Below are positions 35,540-44,955 of a DNA stretch of 57,419 nucleotides, piece after piece. The notes under the pieces were generated by a model. That model was not told the origin of the DNA. It did no database searches and was given only the letters and a program-made list of their open reading frames with translations. Location of the stretch: assembly GCA_902580855.1 (NCBI GenBank), contig CACHMF010000004.1:1-57419 (forward strand), read 5' to 3'. Position numbers and translations under genes: made by a program. This DNA comes from an uncultured Bacteroidota bacterium (GTDB taxonomy: Bacteria; Bacteroidota; Bacteroidia; Flavobacteriales; UBA7312). Within the stretch, counting starts at the first letter, position 1. Each line of letters opens with the position of its first letter.

Positions 35540-36664
35540 ATGAATACGGACTCTTTGTTGAATCGCGCTTTAGAATTTGAATTTTTAACGGCAGAAGAAG
35601 GACAATTTCTATTTAAAAATGTTCCTACTGCAGAGCTGATGTATGTTGCTAATGAACTGCGAAAAATTCAAAAGCCCGATGGCAAGGTAACTTGGCAAAT
35701 AGATCGTAACGTAAATACGACTAATGCCTGCATTGCCAACTGTAAGTTTTGTAATTTTTTCCGTCCACCGGGTCATGAGGAGGTCTATGTGACTAAAATA
35801 GAAGATTACAAAACCAAGATAGAAGACACCTTGCGTTATGGTGGCGATCAGTTGCTTTTGCAAGGAGGACATCACCCAGATTTAGGCTTAAACTACTACA
35901 CAAATTTATTTAGTGAATTAAAGTCATTATACCCCAATATTCGTTTACACGCTTTGGGACCTCCAGAAGTAGCACACATCTGCAAGTTGGAAGGTAAATC
36001 GCACACAGAAGTATTAAGCGCTTTAAAGGAGAGCGGGATGGATAGCTTACCAGGTGCAGGAGCAGAAATATTAAACGATAGGGTGCGTAGATTGATTTCT
36101 CGTGGTAAGTGTACAGGGCAAGAGTGGTTAGATGTGATGCGAGCTGCGCATAAGCTGAATATCACCACTTCAGCCACAATGATGTTTGGGCATATTGAAA
36201 CGCTAGAAGAACGCTTTGAGCATTTGGTTTGGTTGCGAGAGGTCCAATCAGAAAAACCAGTAAATGTAGATGGTTTTTTGGCATTTATTCCATGGCCATT
36301 TATGGACGATGGTACTCTTTTAAAACGCTTAAGAGGCATTCAAAATAATGTGTCTGCCGATGAATATTTACGCATGATAGCCATCAGCCGTATCATGCTT
36401 CCTAACATTAAAAATATACAAGCATCTTGGCTAACTGTAGGTAAAGAAACCGCACAGCTTTGTTTGCACGGTGGCGCCAACGATTTTGGATCTATCATGA
36501 TAGAGGAAAATGTGGTTTCAGCAGCAGGAGCACCGCACCGCTTCACTTATAAAAGTATACAGGAATCTATCCGAAAGGCAGGATTTGTACCACAGCTTAG
36601 AAGTCAAGACTATAGTTTTAGAGATATTCCAGAAGGTATTGAAGAGCAACTAATAGATTACTAA
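35540..36664 (+). CDS. mqnC: Cyclic dehypoxanthinyl futalosine synthase (radical SAM)
   Basis: 374 aa radical SAM enzyme of the futalosine menaquinone pathway. The cluster-binding CIANCKFC (C-x3-C-x2-C) sits at about 63-70. Other hallmarks are LLLQGGHHPDLGL, LPGAGAEILNDRVRR and TSATMMFGHIET. MqnC is preferred over its paralog MqnE because of the FIPWPF segment (about 252-257) and the RNVNTTNACIANC context. The last third (ASWLTVGKETAQLCLHGGAN) also fits MqnC. The stop shares a base with the ribE ATG. Confidence 0.92.
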   Translation: MNTDSLLNRALEFEFLTAEEGQFLFKNVPTAELMYVANELRKIQKPDGKVTWQIDRNVNTTNACIANCKFCNFFRPPGHEEVYVTKIEDYKTKIEDTLRYGGDQLLLQGGHHPDLGLNYYTNLFSELKSLYPNIRLHALGPPEVAHICKLEGKSHTEVLSALKESGMDSLPGAGAEILNDRVRRLISRGKCTGQEWLDVMRAAHKLNITTSATMMFGHIETLEERFEHLVWLREVQSEKPVNVDGFLAFIPWPFMDDGTLLKRLRGIQNNVSADEYLRMIAISRIMLPNIKNIQASWLTVGKETAQLCLHGGANDFGSIMIEENVVSAAGAPHRFTYKSIQESIRKAGFVPQLRSQDYSFRDIPEGIEEQLIDY

Positions 36665-37248
36665 TGTTTACAGGTATTATAGAACATATGGGCGAAGTGG
36701 TCTCTTTGCAAAATGAAGCAGAAAACCTATATATTTCGATGCGGACACCGATAACGCAAGAGCTAAAGATAGATCAATCGGTCGCACATAATGGTGTTTG
36801 TTTAACAGTCGTGGCTATTGAAGGGGACATATATACCGTTACTGTCATAAAGGAAAGCTTGCAAAAAACTAATTTGGGTAATCTAAAAGTAGGTGACCAA
36901 GTAAATATTGAGCGTTGTATGAAGCTAGGCGATAGGTTGGACGGACATTTAGTACAAGGGCATGTTGACCAAACTGCGAAATGTGTAGATGTTGTTGAAG
37001 TAGATGGATCATGGTATTTTACTTTTTCTTACGAAAATTTAGGTAATATTACAGTAGAGAAAGGCTCTATATGTGTCAATGGAGTAAGCTTGACAGTTGT
37101 TAACTCTCAAGCTGATTCTTTTTCTGTAGCCATTATCCCATATACTTATAATCACACTAATTTCCATAATTTTAAGATAGGCACTATAGTTAACCTAGAA
37201 TTTGACATTTTAGGTAAATACATTGTTAAAATGAATCAATTAAAATGA
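36664..37248 (+). CDS. ribE: Riboflavin synthase, alpha subunit
   Basis: 194 aa with two tandem lumazine-binding domains. The family N-terminus MFTGIIEHMGEVV is intact, and the repeated HNGVCLTVV (about 41-49) and VNGVSLTVV (about 138-146) mark the two halves. It dismutates 6,7-dimethyl-8-ribityllumazine to riboflavin. It overlaps mqnC by one base and the DUF3817 gene by 4 nt. Confidence 0.96.
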   Translation: MFTGIIEHMGEVVSLQNEAENLYISMRTPITQELKIDQSVAHNGVCLTVVAIEGDIYTVTVIKESLQKTNLGNLKVGDQVNIERCMKLGDRLDGHLVQGHVDQTAKCVDVVEVDGSWYFTFSYENLGNITVEKGSICVNGVSLTVVNSQADSFSVAIIPYTYNHTNFHNFKIGTIVNLEFDILGKYIVKMNQLK

Positions 37249-37517
37249 ATTCAATTTTCAGAATCACAGCCTTTCTTGAGGGTCTTTCCTATATCTTACT
37301 ATTATTTGTAGCTGTACCTATTAAGTATCAAAGTGGAGACGACTTTTATGTGCAACTATTATGCATGCCACACGGACTACTATTTATGGCTTATGTGTTT
37401 TTAGCGCTGTACCTCAAGCCACAATACAATTGGGATACTAAAACATTCCTATTGGTGCTAGCAGCATCCATTATTCCTTTCGGTACTTTTTATGTGGATA
37501 GAAAGGTGTTGAAATAG
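37245..37517 (+). CDS. DUF3817 small membrane protein
   Basis: 90 aa with three hydrophobic segments. ITAFLEGLSYILLLFVAVP at the start, then LCMPHGLLFMAYVFL with the conserved P-H-G, matches DUF3817. Function unknown. The ATG overlaps the ribE stop (ATGA), so it is the third gene of the mqnC operon. Confidence 0.83.
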   Translation: MNSIFRITAFLEGLSYILLLFVAVPIKYQSGDDFYVQLLCMPHGLLFMAYVFLALYLKPQYNWDTKTFLLVLAASIIPFGTFYVDRKVLK

Positions 37518-37542
37518 AACGATTTCTCTTCATAAATTTAAT

Positions 37543-37550
37543 TATTTTCG
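37543..37550 (+). promoter_or_regulatory. Near-consensus -7 box (TATTTTCG) of lepA
   Basis: Seven of eight bases match. It ends 6 nt before the lepA ATG (37557), implying a leaderless or nearly leaderless mRNA. Confidence 0.4.
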
Positions 37551-37556
37551 CAGTGC

Positions 37557-39344
37557 ATGAAAAAGATTAGAAATTTTTGCATCATTGCTCATATCGACCA
37601 CGGTAAAAGTACTTTGGCGGATAGGCTGTTAGAATATACAGGTGCGGTAACAGAAAGAGAGGCACAAGACCAATTACTAGACAATATGGACTTGGAGCGC
37701 GAAAGAGGGATTACCATCAAAAGTCATGCCATACAAATGGAGTACGAACTTAATGGAGAACAGTATGTGTTAAACTTGATTGACACTCCTGGTCATGTGG
37801 ATTTTTCCTATGAAGTATCGCGCTCTATCGCGGCTTGCGAGGGGGCTTTGTTAATTGTAGATGCGGCACAAGGCATACAAGCGCAGACTATTTCCAACCT
37901 CTATTTGGCTTTGGAAAATAATTTAGAAATCATCCCGGTACTAAATAAAATTGACCTCCCTTCAGCCGAGCCAGAATTAGTTAAAGACCAAATTATTGAC
38001 CTTATTGGTTGTGATGATGAAGACATTATTCCCGCTTCTGCTAAAACAGGTTTAGGAATACACGATATTTTACGTGCTATAGTAGAACGTGTGCCAGCTC
38101 CAGAAGGAGATCCACAAGCGCCTTTGCAAGCCATGATTTTCGATTCGGTATTTAATCCTTTTAGAGGGATTGAGGCTTACTTTAAAGTAGTTAATGGATC
38201 CGTCAAAAAAGGAGATGAGGTACAGTTTATGGCTACAGGGAAAAAGTATTTTGCTGATGAGATTGGAGCGCTTAAACTAAAACAACAACCAAAAAAAATA
38301 CTTTCGACAGGTGAGGTAGGCTACATTATTTCAGGAATAAAAGATGCGCGTGAAGTTAAAGTAGGAGATACTATTACCCGAACTGACGAACCTGCACATG
38401 AGGCAATTCAAGGATTTGAGGATGTGAAACCGATGGTCTTTGCAGGAATTTATCCTGTTGACACTGAAGATTATGAAGAATTACGTAATTCAATGGAAAA
38501 GTTGCAATTAAATGATGCTTCTTTAACCTTTGAGCCAGAATCCTCTGCAGCATTAGGCTTTGGTTTCCGTTGTGGATTCTTAGGAATGTTGCATATGGAA
38601 ATTATTCAAGAACGCTTGGAGCGTGAGTTCGGCATGACAGTGATTACTACTGTGCCAAACGTATCTTACTATGCCTACACCAAAGCAGGAGAGGAGCTGG
38701 TTATTAACAACCCTTCTGATTTACCAGAACCCTCTACTTTAGATTATGTGAAGGAGCCGTATATCCGTGCTCAAATCATCACTAAATCCGACTTTGTGGG
38801 TTCGGTTATGAGCTTGTGTATTGATAAAAGAGGCGAGCTGAAAAACCAGGTTTATTTAACCACTGACCGTGTAGAGCTGACTTTTGAAATGCCTTTAGGA
38901 GAGATAGTATTTGACTTTTATGACAAGCTGAAAACGATTTCTAGAGGATACGCTTCTTTCGATTATTTTCCACTAGAATTCCGCCAATCGAACTTAGCAA
39001 AATTAGATATACTTCTAAATGGAGATCAGGTAGATGCATTGTCTGCTTTGATTTTCAGAGACAACGCATATGCCCTAGGGAAGAAGATTTGTTTGAAGCT
39101 AAAAGAATTGATTCCTCGCCAACAATTTGATATTGCCATTCAGTCGGCTATTGGTGCAAAAATCATATCTAGAGAAACAGTGAAAGCACTCAGAAAAGAT
39201 GTTACAGCAAAGTGTTATGGTGGTGATATTACGCGTAAGCGCAAGTTGCTTGAAAAGCAGAAAAAAGGAAAGAAGCGTATGCGTCAAGTAGGAAATGTGG
39301 AGGTGCCTCAATCGGCATTCTTGGCGGTTTTAAAATTAGACTAA
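37557..39344 (+). CDS. lepA: Elongation factor 4 (LepA GTPase)
   Basis: 595 aa, typical length. G1 is [19 protein letters not shown] (about 11-29), G3 [12 protein letters not shown]4 [13 protein letters not shown]-like domains II, III and V follow, then the LepA-specific C-terminal domain ([20 protein letters not shown]). It acts on ribosomes during initiation or stalled elongation under stress. Confidence 0.97.
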   Translation: MKKIRNFCIIAHIDHGKSTLADRLLEYTGAVTEREAQDQLLDNMDLERERGITIKSHAIQMEYELNGEQYVLNLIDTPGHVDFSYEVSRSIAACEGALLIVDAAQGIQAQTISNLYLALENNLEIIPVLNKIDLPSAEPELVKDQIIDLIGCDDEDIIPASAKTGLGIHDILRAIVERVPAPEGDPQAPLQAMIFDSVFNPFRGIEAYFKVVNGSVKKGDEVQFMATGKKYFADEIGALKLKQQPKKILSTGEVGYIISGIKDAREVKVGDTITRTDEPAHEAIQGFEDVKPMVFAGIYPVDTEDYEELRNSMEKLQLNDASLTFEPESSAALGFGFRCGFLGMLHMEIIQERLEREFGMTVITTVPNVSYYAYTKAGEELVINNPSDLPEPSTLDYVKEPYIRAQIITKSDFVGSVMSLCIDKRGELKNQVYLTTDRVELTFEMPLGEIVFDFYDKLKTISRGYASFDYFPLEFRQSNLAKLDILLNGDQVDALSALIFRDNAYALGKKICLKLKELIPRQQFDIAIQSAIGAKIISRETVKALRKDVTAKCYGGDITRKRKLLEKQKKGKKRMRQVGNVEVPQSAFLAVLKLD

Positions 39345-39349
39345 AACAC

Positions 39350-39357
39350 TATCTTTG
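39350..39357 (+). promoter_or_regulatory. -7 box (TATCTTTG) of yebC
   Basis: Perfect TAnnTTTG, 6 nt after the lepA stop and 35 nt before the yebC ATG at 39393. Confidence 0.5.
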
Positions 39358-39392
39358 GATAACCAGTAATAGTTCGAAATAAACAAAAAACT

Positions 39393-40142
39393 ATGGGTAG
39401 AGCATTTGAGTTTAGAAAAGCGCGTAAGATGAAACGTTGGTCCAAAATGGCCAAGACTTTTACGCGTATTGGAAAAGACATTGTGATGGCGGTGAAAGAT
39501 GGGGGTCCGAATCCGGAAACAAATTCGCGATTGCGCCAGATAATTCAAAATGCCAAAGCTGCCAACATGCCGAAGGATAATGTAGAGCGCGCCATTAAAA
39601 AAGCAAGCGGAGCAGATGCAACAAACTATGTAGAGATGTCTTTAGAAGGATACTCCGCCAATGGAGTAGCTGTTTTTGTAGAGTGTACTACAGATAATAA
39701 CAACCGAACAGTTGCTAATGTACGTTCTTACTTCAATAAATGTGAAGGAAACTTAGGGACCAATGGATCTTTAGAATTCATATTTGACAGAAAAGGGGTG
39801 TTTACAGTAGATCCTTCTAAGGTGGAAATGGACTTGGAAGAGCTAGAAATGGACTTGATTGATGGTGGTTTGGAAGAGCTAGAGCAAGATGAAGAAGCAA
39901 TTATTATCTACACCGATTTTGCAGACTTCTCTAACATGACCAATCTATTAGAAAAGTTAAACATTGAAGTAAAGAATGCAGAGCTACAACGCATTCCAAA
40001 TAATTTCAAATGCATCACTTCGGAACAAGCGCCATTGGTGTTAAAGCTGCTGGATAAATTAGAGGAAGACGACGATGTGCAGAATGTATTTCACAACATG
40101 GAAATGAGCGAGGAGATTATGTCTTTAATGGAGGGAGAGTAA
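39393..40142 (+). CDS. YebC/PmpR family translation/regulatory protein
   Basis: 249 aa. The conserved N-terminus (MGRAFEFRKARKMKRW, then VKDGGPNPETNSRLR) and NMPKDNVERAIKKASG are diagnostic of YebC/TACO1. Family members were annotated as transcription regulators, and TACO1/YebC members relieve ribosome stalling at proline stretches. The acidic C-terminal half is normal for the family. It lies 9 nt upstream of the carboxylase gene and is probably cotranscribed with it. Confidence 0.94.
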   Translation: MGRAFEFRKARKMKRWSKMAKTFTRIGKDIVMAVKDGGPNPETNSRLRQIIQNAKAANMPKDNVERAIKKASGADATNYVEMSLEGYSANGVAVFVECTTDNNNRTVANVRSYFNKCEGNLGTNGSLEFIFDRKGVFTVDPSKVEMDLEELEMDLIDGGLEELEQDEEAIIIYTDFADFSNMTNLLEKLNIEVKNAELQRIPNNFKCITSEQAPLVLKLLDKLEEDDDVQNVFHNMEMSEEIMSLMEGE

Positions 40143-40151
40143 AAATCTGAT

Positions 40152-41693
40152 ATGAAAAAGAAATTAGAAATATTAGAAGCGAAAAAAGCAGAAGCCCAAT
40201 TGGGTGGAGGTGAAAAACGTATCGAATCGCAACATGCTAAAGGAAAGTTAACAGCGCGTGAGCGTATCCACTTTTTATTAGACGAAGGCTCTTTTGAAGA
40301 GATAGGCATGTTGGTAACACACCGTTCTACCAACTTTGGTTTGGATAAACAAAAGTTTTTAGGTGATGGTGTGGTAACGGGTTACGGAACCATTGATGGC
40401 AGATTGGTGTATGTATTTGCACAAGACTTTACGGTTATGGGGGGGTCTTTGGCAGAGGCACATGCCGAGAAAATCTGCAAGGTGATGGATCTTGCTATGA
40501 AAAATGGCGCACCCATTATTGGATTAAACGATAGTGGCGGAGCACGTATTCAAGAAGGCGTTGTTTCTCTTGGTGGCTATGCCGACATCTTTTATAGAAA
40601 CACTAAGGCCAGTGGCGTTATCCCACAGCTTTCAGCCATTATGGGTCCTTGTGCAGGAGGGGCAGTTTATTCTCCAGCACTTACTGACTTCATTATGATG
40701 GTAGAGAATACCTCATATATGTTTGTTACAGGCCCTAATGTGGTAAAAACAGTAACTCATGAAGAGGTGACTGCCGAAGAATTGGGAGGAGCATCTACTC
40801 ACTCTACTAAATCCGGGGTAGCACATTTTACTTATGCCAATGAGATTGAACTCATCAATAACTTGAAAAGGTTGTTGAGTTATATGCCTCAAAATTGTGA
40901 GGAAGACGCTCCTGCTTTAGCGTATAAGGGTGGCGATGAAACCATAGCTGCTTTGGATGAAATCATTCCAGAAAATCCAAACCAGCCTTATGATATTCGA
41001 GAGGTGATTGAAGGAACAATAGATGAAGGTTCTTTCCATGAAGTGCATAAAGATTATGCCGAAAACATTGTGTGTGGGTTTGCACGATTAGGCGGTCGTT
41101 CTATCGGTATTGTAGCAAATCAGCCAGCTTTTTTAGCAGGTGTTTTAGATAACCATGCTTCAATCAAAGCAGCACGTTTTGTGCGTTTCTGCGATTGCTT
41201 CAATATTCCTTTATTGGTTTTTGAGGATGTTCCTGGATTTTTGCCTGGAACCGATCAAGAGTGGAATGGAATCATCAATAATGGCGCAAAATTATTGTAT
41301 GCATTTTCGGAAGCATCAGTGCCGCGTATTACAGTGATTACGCGTAAAGCTTATGGTGGTGCATATGATGTTATGAACTCTAAGCACATTGGTGCAGATC
41401 TGAACTATGCATGGCCATCGGCAGAAATTGCAGTGATGGGAGCTAAGGGTGCAGCCGAAATCATTTTCCGCAAAGAAATTAAAGAGTCAACAAATGCAGA
41501 GGTTAAGTGGAGGGAGAAAGAAGCAGAATATGCCGAACTTTTTGCAAACCCCTACAGTGCTGCCGCTCGGGGTTTTGTAGATGAGGTGATAACACCTTCC
41601 AAAACAAGAGAAAAGTTAATCAAGGCATTCAAAATGCTTGAGAATAAGGTAGACAGCCTACCAAAGAAAAAACACGGAAATATTCCTTTATAG
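40152..41693 (+). CDS. Acyl-CoA carboxylase, carboxyltransferase (beta) subunit
   Basis: 513 aa of the propionyl-CoA/methylmalonyl-CoA carboxyltransferase family with two crotonase-like halves. Segments: [20 protein letters not shown] and [18 protein letters not shown] in the N-terminal half, and [17 protein letters not shown] and [15 protein letters not shown] in the C-terminal half. It transfers carboxyl from biotin to an acyl-CoA, most likely propionyl-CoA. A partner biotin-bearing subunit is not adjacent, so it may use another locus or the accB/accC products. Confidence 0.92.
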   Translation: MKKKLEILEAKKAEAQLGGGEKRIESQHAKGKLTARERIHFLLDEGSFEEIGMLVTHRSTNFGLDKQKFLGDGVVTGYGTIDGRLVYVFAQDFTVMGGSLAEAHAEKICKVMDLAMKNGAPIIGLNDSGGARIQEGVVSLGGYADIFYRNTKASGVIPQLSAIMGPCAGGAVYSPALTDFIMMVENTSYMFVTGPNVVKTVTHEEVTAEELGGASTHSTKSGVAHFTYANEIELINNLKRLLSYMPQNCEEDAPALAYKGGDETIAALDEIIPENPNQPYDIREVIEGTIDEGSFHEVHKDYAENIVCGFARLGGRSIGIVANQPAFLAGVLDNHASIKAARFVRFCDCFNIPLLVFEDVPGFLPGTDQEWNGIINNGAKLLYAFSEASVPRITVITRKAYGGAYDVMNSKHIGADLNYAWPSAEIAVMGAKGAAEIIFRKEIKESTNAEVKWREKEAEYAELFANPYSAAARGFVDEVITPSKTREKLIKAFKMLENKVDSLPKKKHGNIPL

Positions 41694-42980
41694 ATGAACG
41701 TATTAGTAGTAGGATCGGGAGGTAGAGAACATGCCTTGAGTTGGAAAATAGCACAGAGCAGTTTGTGCGAAAAACTCTTCATTGCGCCTGGAAATGCAGG
41801 AACAGCTAGCTTGGGAGAAAATATATCCATTGCAGTGGATGACTTTGAAGCGATGAAAGACTTAGTCTTGGAACATAACATCAGCATGGTTGTGGTTGGC
41901 CCAGAAGATCCATTGGTAAAAGGGATTTACGATTACTTTTCTGCAGACGAAGCTTTGAAGGAAGTTACTGTAATTGGGCCCTCTAAAAGAGGGGCTCAGC
42001 TAGAAGGAAGTAAGGAGTTTTCTAAACAATTTATGCAAAAATTTGGTGTGCCAACAGCCGCTTACCGAAGTTTTACCAAAGATACGTTGGAAACGGGATA
42101 TGATTTCTTGGAAACCTTGAATCCGCCATTCGTATTAAAAGCTGACGGATTAGCTGCAGGGAAGGGTGTATTGATAATTGACGACTTAACTGAAGCAAAA
42201 GCAGAGTTGAAGGCTATGTTGGCAGATGCAAAGTTTGGTGATGCAAGTTCTAAAGTTGTGATTGAAGAATTCTTAGATGGAATAGAGCTTTCTGTTTTTG
42301 TGTTAACAGATGGAGAAAGCTATAAAGTGTTGCCATCAGCAAAGGATTACAAGCGAATAGGTGAAGGTGATATAGGCTTAAATACGGGAGGTATGGGAGC
42401 TATTTCTCCTGTCCCGTTTGCGGACAAATTCTTTTTAGAGAAAGTTGAAGACAGAATTATTAAGCCAACCGTTAATGGATTAAAAGAAGAAGGAATTGTT
42501 TACAAAGGATTCATCTTTATTGGCTTGATGAATGTGAATGGAGATCCTTATGTAATTGAGTACAATGTGCGTATGGGTGATCCTGAAACAGAGGTGGTCA
42601 TTCCTAGAATCAAATCAGACTTATTGAATCTATTTAAAGGAATTGGCGATGGCACTTTCAGTGAAAAAGATTTTTATGTTGATGAAGATACTGCAGTGAC
42701 CGTTATGTTGGTGTCGGGAGGATATCCAGAAGCATACGAAAAAGGCAAGGTAATGAGTGGTTTTGAAGACTGTGAAGATAGTATTCTATTCCATGCTGGA
42801 ACCAAACAGGAAGGAGAAGATGTAGTGACTAATGGAGGCCGTGTATTGGCTATTACTTCTTACGGAAGAGACATGGACATAGCACTTGCTAAATCATTCG
42901 CTAACGCAGAAAAAATAAATTTCGAAAAGAAATACTTCCGAAGAGATATCGGTTTTGACTTACAAACAGAAGAGGCTTAG
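41694..42980 (+). CDS. purD: Phosphoribosylamine-glycine ligase
   Basis: 428 aa ATP-grasp enzyme of purine synthesis. The N-terminus NVLVVGSGGREHALSWK is diagnostic, with VVVGPEDPLVKGI, KADGLAAGKGVLI and MGDPETEVV later. It begins directly after the stop of the carboxylase gene with no gap. The TAG stop overlaps the TAA stop of a small convergent gene. Confidence 0.96.
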   Translation: MNVLVVGSGGREHALSWKIAQSSLCEKLFIAPGNAGTASLGENISIAVDDFEAMKDLVLEHNISMVVVGPEDPLVKGIYDYFSADEALKEVTVIGPSKRGAQLEGSKEFSKQFMQKFGVPTAAYRSFTKDTLETGYDFLETLNPPFVLKADGLAAGKGVLIIDDLTEAKAELKAMLADAKFGDASSKVVIEEFLDGIELSVFVLTDGESYKVLPSAKDYKRIGEGDIGLNTGGMGAISPVPFADKFFLEKVEDRIIKPTVNGLKEEGIVYKGFIFIGLMNVNGDPYVIEYNVRMGDPETEVVIPRIKSDLLNLFKGIGDGTFSEKDFYVDEDTAVTVMLVSGGYPEAYEKGKVMSGFEDCEDSILFHAGTKQEGEDVVTNGGRVLAITSYGRDMDIALAKSFANAEKINFEKKYFRRDIGFDLQTEEA

Positions 42981-43144
42981 GCTTCTCCGTTTCTTTTAAA
43001 CTGAATTAGTTTTACAGTCCAGTAAATAAACAACGCAGAGACAACAAGAATAGAGATGTCATTTGGGATATTACCAATAGAAGGCATGATTGTCCATAAG
43101 CTTTCAAACATATCACCAATTCTGTAAAAGAAATCTCTTATCAT
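42977..43144 (-). CDS. Small membrane protein, 55 aa (DUF6341-like)
   Basis: Short minus-strand gene between purD and the DUF6427 gene. It reads MIRDFFYRIGDMFESLWTIM, then a proline/asparagine turn, then one transmembrane helix (ISILVVSALFIYWTVKL) and a basic tail. It has a perfect TAnnTTTG promoter 23 nt upstream (43168-43175), and its TAA shares bases with the purD stop. A small membrane protein of this shape next to DUF6427 recurs in Bacteroidota, and DUF6341 is my best guess. Function unknown. Confidence 0.65.
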   Translation of the reverse strand: MIRDFFYRIGDMFESLWTIMPSIGNIPNDISILVVSALFIYWTVKLIQFKRNGEA

Positions 43145-43167
43145 TTTTTGTAATTTTAATTTCGAAA

Positions 43168-43175
43168 CAAAAGTA
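43168..43175 (-). promoter_or_regulatory. -7 box (TACTTTTG) of the 55-aa gene
   Basis: Perfect TAnnTTTG on the minus strand, 23 nt before the ATG at 43144. It lends weight to that small gene being real. Confidence 0.45.
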
Positions 43176-43192
43176 GAAATATTCTGAAATAA

Positions 43193-44170
43193 ATGTTAGT
43201 AAAACTGCTTAAAACCACACGCCCTGCGGCACTTTTCTGTTTCTTTGGGATGGCAATCTTATTTTTCGCCTTTCAATTATTACACCTTTCGGATTACTCT
43301 TTTGCACAAACAGGATATCCTTTATTTGATTTAGCCCAGCATTTAATCTTTAGTAATAAGTGGCTGGCAGCCATTTTAGTTTTCGTATTGTCTTTGCTAA
43401 TGGCTATGGGCTTTAACAACTTGATTTCTGAGAAAGGGGTATTAAAGTACAACACAGTATTACCTGCTTCAGTGCTGATTATTTTTGTTTCTATTTTTTC
43501 CTTTTCGCCAGTTTGGTTAGCTGTTTTTTTTCTTCTTTTTTTCCTTAATAAGCTATTAGGATTGTATCAAAAAGAGCGACCATATGCTGTATTGTTTGAC
43601 GCAGCTTTTTTACTTGGGATGAGTGTATTGATATATCCACCAACGATCTTTTTGTTTCCGCTTATTTTTATCGCTAACCTTACTTACAGCGCAGTAGGAT
43701 GGAGGAATTATATCATTCCAGTTTTGGGTTTTATAAGCCCATTGTTAATAATGGCATGTTATTTGTTTTTTGTAGATACACTACCGCTTTACAAAGAGCA
43801 TTATCTACGTATGCTTAACCTGTTTTTACCTAGTATTGAAATTTCACTTTCACAAGGCATCTTTTTCGTGACGTTAACAATTCTGCTTTTAAGCGCTTTT
43901 AAGGAATTGGCACAATGGTTTATAATGAAAAGTTTGCGTTCTAGAAAGGCATTTATTGTTTTTGTAGCGTATCTTTTATTTGCACTTTTCAGTTTTTTTA
44001 CGATTGCTGCGGACGGCCTTCAGCACCTTTTGGTGTTGGCTTTTCCAATAGTAGCATTAGTGGGGAATTACTTGTTGTTTGCGCGTAAGTGGTGGTGGTA
44101 CGAAACACTCTTTGCTCTTTTTCTTTTATCCGCTATTTATTTCCATCTTTCTCAAGTATTCGGATTGTAA
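43193..44170 (+). CDS. DUF6427-like polytopic membrane protein
   Basis: 325 aa made almost entirely of transmembrane helices (about eight to ten), with short basic loops (KLLKTTRPAALFCFF at the start). Arg residues before helices and the position between purD and purQ match the DUF6427 family seen in flavobacteria. No catalytic motif is visible and the function is unknown. No clear -7 box was found in the 48-nt divergent gap on this strand. Confidence 0.7.
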   Translation: MLVKLLKTTRPAALFCFFGMAILFFAFQLLHLSDYSFAQTGYPLFDLAQHLIFSNKWLAAILVFVLSLLMAMGFNNLISEKGVLKYNTVLPASVLIIFVSIFSFSPVWLAVFFLLFFLNKLLGLYQKERPYAVLFDAAFLLGMSVLIYPPTIFLFPLIFIANLTYSAVGWRNYIIPVLGFISPLLIMACYLFFVDTLPLYKEHYLRMLNLFLPSIEISLSQGIFFVTLTILLLSAFKELAQWFIMKSLRSRKAFIVFVAYLLFALFSFFTIAADGLQHLLVLAFPIVALVGNYLLFARKWWWYETLFALFLLSAIYFHLSQVFGL

Positions 44171-44178
44171 ATAATCCG

Positions 44179-44186
44179 TAACTTTA
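44179..44186 (+). promoter_or_regulatory. Near-consensus -7 box (TAACTTTA) of purQ
   Basis: Seven of eight bases match TAnnTTTG; 25 nt before the ATG at 44212. Confidence 0.35.
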
Positions 44187-44211
44187 CTGCATCAATTTTT
44201 ATTCGAAAAAC

Positions 44212-44907
44212 ATGAAGTTTGGAGTAGTTGTTTTCCCAGGATCTAATTGTGATATGGACATGGTATATGTTCTAGAAACCATCATGGGACAAGAAGTAGT
44301 AAAACTATGGCATAAAGACACCGATTTACAAGGTTGTGAATTTATTGTTTTGCCAGGAGGGTTCTCTTACGGAGATTATTTGCGTTCTGGAGCCATTGCA
44401 CGCTTTTCACCAATTATGGAAAAAGTGATTGAGTTTGCCAACAATGGCGGATATATAATGGGTATTTGTAATGGTTTCCAAATTTTGTGTGAGTCGGGGT
44501 TATTGCCGGGCGCATTGTTGCATAATAACAGCCATAAGTTCATTTGTAAAAATGTGAACTTAAGTACACAAACAACCAACACTTTGGTGACGAACAAATT
44601 TGCGGAAGGACAAAATATCTTAATCCCAATTGCTCATGGAGAAGGACGCTATCATGCAGATTCAGAAACATTGAAAATATTGAATGAAAATGATCAGGTA
44701 TTGTTTCGCTATTGTGATGAAAACGGTAACATTACCGATGAAGCAAATCCAAACGGAGCGATTGAAAACATTGCAGGTGTTTGTAATGCAGGACGAAATG
44801 TATTTGGCATGATGCCTCATCCAGAGCGCGCAGCTGATGAGGAGTTGAGCAACACAGATGGTCGAGCTTTATTTGAAAGCATTTTAGCAGCAGTTGAGGC
44901 AGCTTAA
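44212..44907 (+). CDS. purQ: Phosphoribosylformylglycinamidine synthase, glutaminase subunit
   Basis: 231 aa class I glutamine amidotransferase. It opens with KFGVVVFPGSNCDMDM. Then come the oxyanion-hole segment LPGGFSYGDYLRSGAIARF, the nucleophile Cys in MGICNGFQIL (about 87) and the His-Glu pair in MMPHPERA near the C-terminus. It supplies ammonia to PurL, so the organism uses separate PurQ/PurS/PurL rather than the large fused enzyme. A terminator follows. Confidence 0.95.
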   Translation: MKFGVVVFPGSNCDMDMVYVLETIMGQEVVKLWHKDTDLQGCEFIVLPGGFSYGDYLRSGAIARFSPIMEKVIEFANNGGYIMGICNGFQILCESGLLPGALLHNNSHKFICKNVNLSTQTTNTLVTNKFAEGQNILIPIAHGEGRYHADSETLKILNENDQVLFRYCDENGNITDEANPNGAIENIAGVCNAGRNVFGMMPHPERAADEELSNTDGRALFESILAAVEAA

Positions 44908-44928
44908 TTGTGGCCTAAGCATAAATGA

Positions 44929-44955
44929 AAAGCCCCACCTTGAGTGGGTTTTTTT
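44929..44955. terminator. Terminator between purQ and nadD
   Basis: Stem CCCAC (44934-44938)/GTGGG (44944-44948), loop of 5 nt, flanked by AAAAG on the left and a run of eight T on the right. It ends convergent purQ and nadD transcripts. Confidence 0.75.

Noticed and set aside
35540-36664. Annotation as aminofutalosine synthase MqnE
   Set aside because: FIPWPF and the sequence around the Cys cluster fit MqnC better; MqnE usually has FIPLAF at this place.
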